Assembly: GCA_014529385.2 (NCBI GenBank)
Contig: CM043949.1
Location: forward strand, 145,623,350 to 145,687,349
DNA length: 64,000 nt
Source of the DNA: Adiantum capillus-veneris
Lineage: Eukaryota > Streptophyta > Polypodiopsida > Polypodiales > Pteridaceae
Direction of reading: 5' to 3'
Shown: positions 60,429-64,000 of the stretch, piece by piece
How positions within the stretch are numbered: the first letter of the stretch is position 1
How the letters are laid out: each line of letters starts with the position of its first letter
The notes under the pieces: generated by a model
Seen by the model: the letters and a program-made list of their open reading frames with translations, nothing else
Database searches by the model: none
Told to the model about the DNA's origin: nothing
Position numbers and translations under genes: made by a program

Positions 60429-61855
60429 GGATTGGAGTCATTGACTCCCATTATTGGCTACATTTTGGAGGGTGAGTTTCCACAAGACTTCACGAAGGCT
60501 CAGAAGAGGAGACTCATGAAGAAGGCAAGCGCGTATCTTTTTCTAGAAGGATCCCTCTACCAAAGAGGGAAGGATCAAGTGTGCAGAAGAGTACCAACTA
60601 TCGAGGAAATTCCAGCCATTCTAAAAGGTTTGCATGAAGAGGCATGTGGTGGTCATTTTGCCAAAGAATTAACTGTGAAGAAGATTTTGCTTGCAGGGTA
60701 TGTCTGGCCAAGTTTGCATGTGGACGTTCAACATTGGTGTAAAAGCTGTCACAATTGTCAGATAAATGGAAATAGAAGGTTGGTGCATGGCCCGAGGCAA
60801 ATAGTTCTTGCAAATGGACCCTTTGAAGAGTGGGGCATTGATGCTATGGGTCCTCTGCTTGGGACAAAAAATGGTAAACTCTACATTCTAGTGGCTGTAG
60901 ACTATATGACTAGGTGGGTGGAAGCACAAAGTGTGGCAAAGGTAAACGAGAGGACAGTGAGCAAATTCGTCTACACTCACATTTCTTGTAGATTTGGCAC
61001 CCCTTTGGAGATTGTTTCTGATAATGGCCCAGGGTTTAGGAAGGGCTTGCTCACAGAAGTCTGTGAAGAACTTCACATTCTACATCATCACAGTACACCT
61101 TACTATCCCCTGTGAAATGGTCTAGTAGAAAAAGCTAATGGTGTCATTGCAGGCATCATTAGAAAGATGGTGAGAAACAAGACAAAGTTGTGGGATGACT
61201 TCTTGGATGGTTCCTTGTGGGCGTATCGAACCACATATAGGGAAGCCACAGAGTTTACACCATTTCACCTGGTCTATGGTCAAGAGGCTTTACAACCAAT
61301 TGAGCTCAACATTCCAACAATGCGACTTCATGGCAAAGTAGCACAAGATGATCAAGAAGCATGGATGGATCGACTTCTTACCTTAGCTAAGCTTGAGTGG
61401 AAAAGAGAAGCAGCATATGAATGCTACAAGAGGAACTCAACACAAGCGAAAGAAAAGTTCGACAAGAAACTAAAGGACAAAGGCATCAAGGAAGGAGATC
61501 TGGTGCTAAGGCATGACAATCGACTCGATAATCGTTTTGATGCAAATTTGAAACTAGATGGCAGGGGCCATACATAGTTAAGAAGGCTTTCAATTCAAGT
61601 TACTATCAACTTATGGACTTGAATGGGAAAGAGCACTCTAGGAAGGTAAATAGTTATCGCTTGAAGCCCTATTTGAGTCGCCTTCTACCAAAGGATCTAC
61701 CAAAGATCTGTCAAAGGGCAACTGTCTCATGTAAGTATTGTTACATGAAGCACCAATGTAACTCCAGTCAAAATGCCGAGGGGCCAAACAATGAAGATAT
61801 TTTCAAGGACTCTGAAGTACTCTCTTTGGAAAAGATGCTTTATGATGGTACATGA
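60429..61855 (+). pseudogene. Element 2 integrase
   Basis: Zinc-binding part: HEEACGGHF (60,629), HWCKSCHNCQ. Core: WGIDAMGPLLG (Asp), VAVDYMTRWVEA, SDNGPGF (Asp), then TPYYPL, a TGA at 61,114, and NGLVEKANG with the catalytic Glu. After this come LWAYRTTYREATEFTPFHLVYG and a C-terminal basic part (KEGDLVLRHD). A frameshift near 61,560 leads to GPYIVKKAFNSSYYQLMDLNG, the usual SH3-like end, which runs to 61,855. All catalytic acids are present. Confidence 0.9.
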
Positions 61856-61868
61856 ATATACCATCGTC

Positions 61869-61883
61869 CTGGGGGAGGGCTAA
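61869..61883 (+). other. Polypurine tract of element 2
   Basis: ctgggggagggctaa abuts the 3' LTR start tgatagcc. Confidence 0.75.
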
Positions 61884-63466
61884 TGATAGCCGTTTTTCGG
61901 CTATTCCAAATTGTCATAGTGAGCTACCTCACCCTACCAAATTCACCCAAACACTATGGCTATCCCTACCATTTCACTGTAAATAGGCGTGTGTGAGTTA
62001 GGGGACTTTTGCTCAAAAGATTATCATCTCTACACACATATAGCTCAATTTCTCTCTCTAGAATCAAATTCATATTAGCATAACCTCTTCATCCTTTCAT
62101 AAAAAGAGAAAAAATCAGCAAATAACCAAGCTCAGGCCCTGCAAAAGGAGGAGTTTGATCATGGAGAATTCAACTTTACCATGGTCACAAGAACTGCACC
62201 GACAAAGCTCTACAACCACTTCATTCATTGGAGGAGAAGGTGGAAAATCTCATTTATATCTTGTGGTTTCCACCAAATTGTGTATATTCTCATCCTTCTC
62301 TTACTTTTTATCATTGTATAAATCATATAATGCACCTTGAGTGCATATGCCATGTAATTTTACCCCATCCTACTAACACTAACTGCTACCCTTTTTTTTG
62401 TAAATTGCACCCACTCTACTCTATCGTGGAGTAGGCAACCTCACACAAAAAATCACTCACCTCTCTAGAATCTTCTCTATTTCACCTCAATAATTCTCTC
62501 CTCTTGAACCCACATCCATGTGACTCAAGAGACAAGAGAGCCCGACTCTCATAAGAACATATAAAAAATTTCATAAACATGGTTTCTATAAAAATGTTGA
62601 TTAGGTATAATCCTAATTAGGGCTCTCCTCACCTATAAATAGAGCCCTTCACCCTTTGTAAATGGAAGGATCCTTACACTATTGCTCACTACTTTGAGCG
62701 TGCCATTCACCATCTTAGTTTTAGGGAGTGAGAGTGAGCTCTCTATGCACCATTACATGTGGTGTATAGGAAAGCTTCTTTGAGCTAATTGTAACATTGC
62801 AAGGGAGTGAGTGATTCATAACTTCCAATCAAAGTTGTACCTACTCTTGTGCATCAATTTAGTCAATAAGTTGGGTGCAAATCACGGGTCAAAACTCTCT
62901 TGAGTCTCTCCAATTTACGGTTGGCAACCTCATCTCGTTTGGTTTAAGGTAACACGTTTTCATTTTGAGATTCTTTTGTAGTATCTGCTTGTATGTGACT
63001 CAAGAGCTCTTGCGTTTGTTTTTGTTTCTTGGGAAAACATTAGAAGAGGGTTGTATGGTGAGAGGTCTCCCATAACCCTAAGATAATGTGTAGTTTACAA
63101 CATCATCAAACTTAATCATATCTCTTGACTCTCCTCCAAGCTGTTCATACACCCACGTCAATCATTAAAATTGAAGCTAAATTCTTGCACAAAGATCTCT
63201 CTCTTTCTTGTGTGTTTGGTGTGTGTATTTGTAGCATTTAATTAGTGATAGTGTACCCTTCCTTCTTGCTTGTATTGCTAAGGAATTCTCCTCTTTTGCG
63301 TCCTAGTTCGCTCTCTAACTAGGTGGTGCCCCTATCTTGTGTGGGTTTGTCTATGGGTTGGTTGTTGTGTTGTGCTTGTGGTTGTCCCAGCCCCAATTGA
63401 GCACCACGGGAGCCTTGAGGGGTGTTAAGAGGTCGCCTCTCTTGTTGCCTGCCCCAGACTGCCTCA
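61884..63466 (+). repeat. 3' LTR of element 2
   Basis: 1,583 bp; matches the 5' LTR with few substitutions apart from the missing 1.03-kb block, so the insertion is fairly young. Confidence 0.93.
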
Positions 63467-63961
63467 ATATATATATATTGTATATATATAAGCTCTTCCC
63501 ACACACCTTTATGCACACACACATACATATACATACACACACATCCACCCTCATGCACCAATACATACACATACACGCATATACGCACGGCCAACACCTA
63601 TAAATTGGCACTGAGAGGTCACTATCGAGGGGGGCAATTCATAAGGAGCCAAGCATTTGGTAGAGTGTAGTGGGAAGGATTGACACCATCACCATCACGG
63701 GAAAAGGGATTTGTGTGTTGGGTTTGCCTTGGGAATGCACCATATGAAGGGAACCACATCCATCTCTCGACTCCAATGGTCGATGCACACACATATACAC
63801 GCTCTTGGTAGTAAGTATTCACAATCATTGAGTCGTCTTAGAGAACGCACCAAGTAGTTTGCACCACCTCCTCTCCCTATCTCTCTACCACCACGACATG
63901 CCACTTTGTAAATGTTGCAGAAATAATTCACTCTCACACCCCCGAGGGTTTTCATCATTTG

Positions 63962-64000
<39 letters not shown>
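63467..64000 (+). repeat. 3' LTR of element 1, second part (runs off the window)
   Basis: Continues the LTR interrupted at 53,355: (AT)n, then text matching 37,980-38,050 and 38,530-38,940 (tataaattggcactgagagg, atccatctctc). It ends in (CT)n at the window edge. Confidence 0.85.

Larger units (their letters stand above)
53356..63466 (+). mobile_element. Ty3/gypsy element 2, nearly complete, Tat-like
   Basis: A full-length LTR element of 10.1 kb: 5' LTR, primer site, two leader ORFs, gag with CCHC, protease, RT, two RNase H parts, integrase, purine tract, 3' LTR. The LTRs begin tgata.ccg and end gcctca. It sits inside an (AT)n run of the element 1 LTR, so the 5-bp target duplication (alternating A and T) cannot be placed exactly. 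A handful of stops and frameshifts disable the genes. Confidence 0.93.

Overview
The window looks like repeat-rich nuclear DNA of a land plant, probably one with a large genome; a fern is possible but I cannot prove it. The support is plant-type Ty3/gypsy, CACTA, hAT and Helitron elements, short GT-AG introns, and very long (CT)n/(GA)n, (CA)n and (AT)n arrays. Almost everything here is mobile DNA in various stages of decay. The one free-standing host-gene candidate is a 145-codon minus-strand ORF at 24,066-24,503. A cluster of kinase-like and RING-like pseudogenes lies at 3.3-6.2 kb.

Layout: 1-3,053 is a hAT transposase pseudogene with a 1.44-kb internal tandem duplication. 3,341-6,202 (minus) holds broken coiled-coil/RING, kinase and unknown genes, followed by a 175-bp satellite (6.2-7.4 kb). 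8.0-8.5 kb has a CACTA transposase scrap. 9.3-11.3 kb is a Ty3 LTR end plus gag. 12.4-13.2 kb is an AT-rich tandem array. 16.6-21.7 kb is a gag-only LTR element with both LTRs. 23.3-23.8 kb is a TIR element with tRNA-like pol III boxes. 24.9-26.5 kb is a non-autonomous Helitron. 28.7-36.9 kb is a decayed CACTA element whose introns can still be read. From 36.9 kb to the end lies one Ty3/gypsy element (element 1). A second, nearly complete 10.1-kb Ty3/gypsy element (element 2, 53,356-63,466) is inserted in its 3' LTR.

The most interesting object is an approximately 8.9-kb insertion (about 42.35-51.27 kb) between the RNase H and integrase parts of element 1. It has at least four intron-bearing or separately promoted genes. 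Gene A (plus) is a spliced transposase-like protein of about 870 residues. Right behind it, with its own TGGGCC and TATA signals, is a divergent histone H3 gene: an H3-like tail start (SRTKQTAKE), a long extra tail, then a full H3 fold. Genes B and C (minus) are spliced genes of unknown function, pointing towards the H3 gene. Two long hairpins, nested in a larger inverted repeat, sit between the two converging gene sets. I do not know any described plant transposon of this design. This copy is disabled by a few stop codons, and where related copies can be compared these look like C-to-T decay.

All calls come from reading the sequence by eye; no database search was run.
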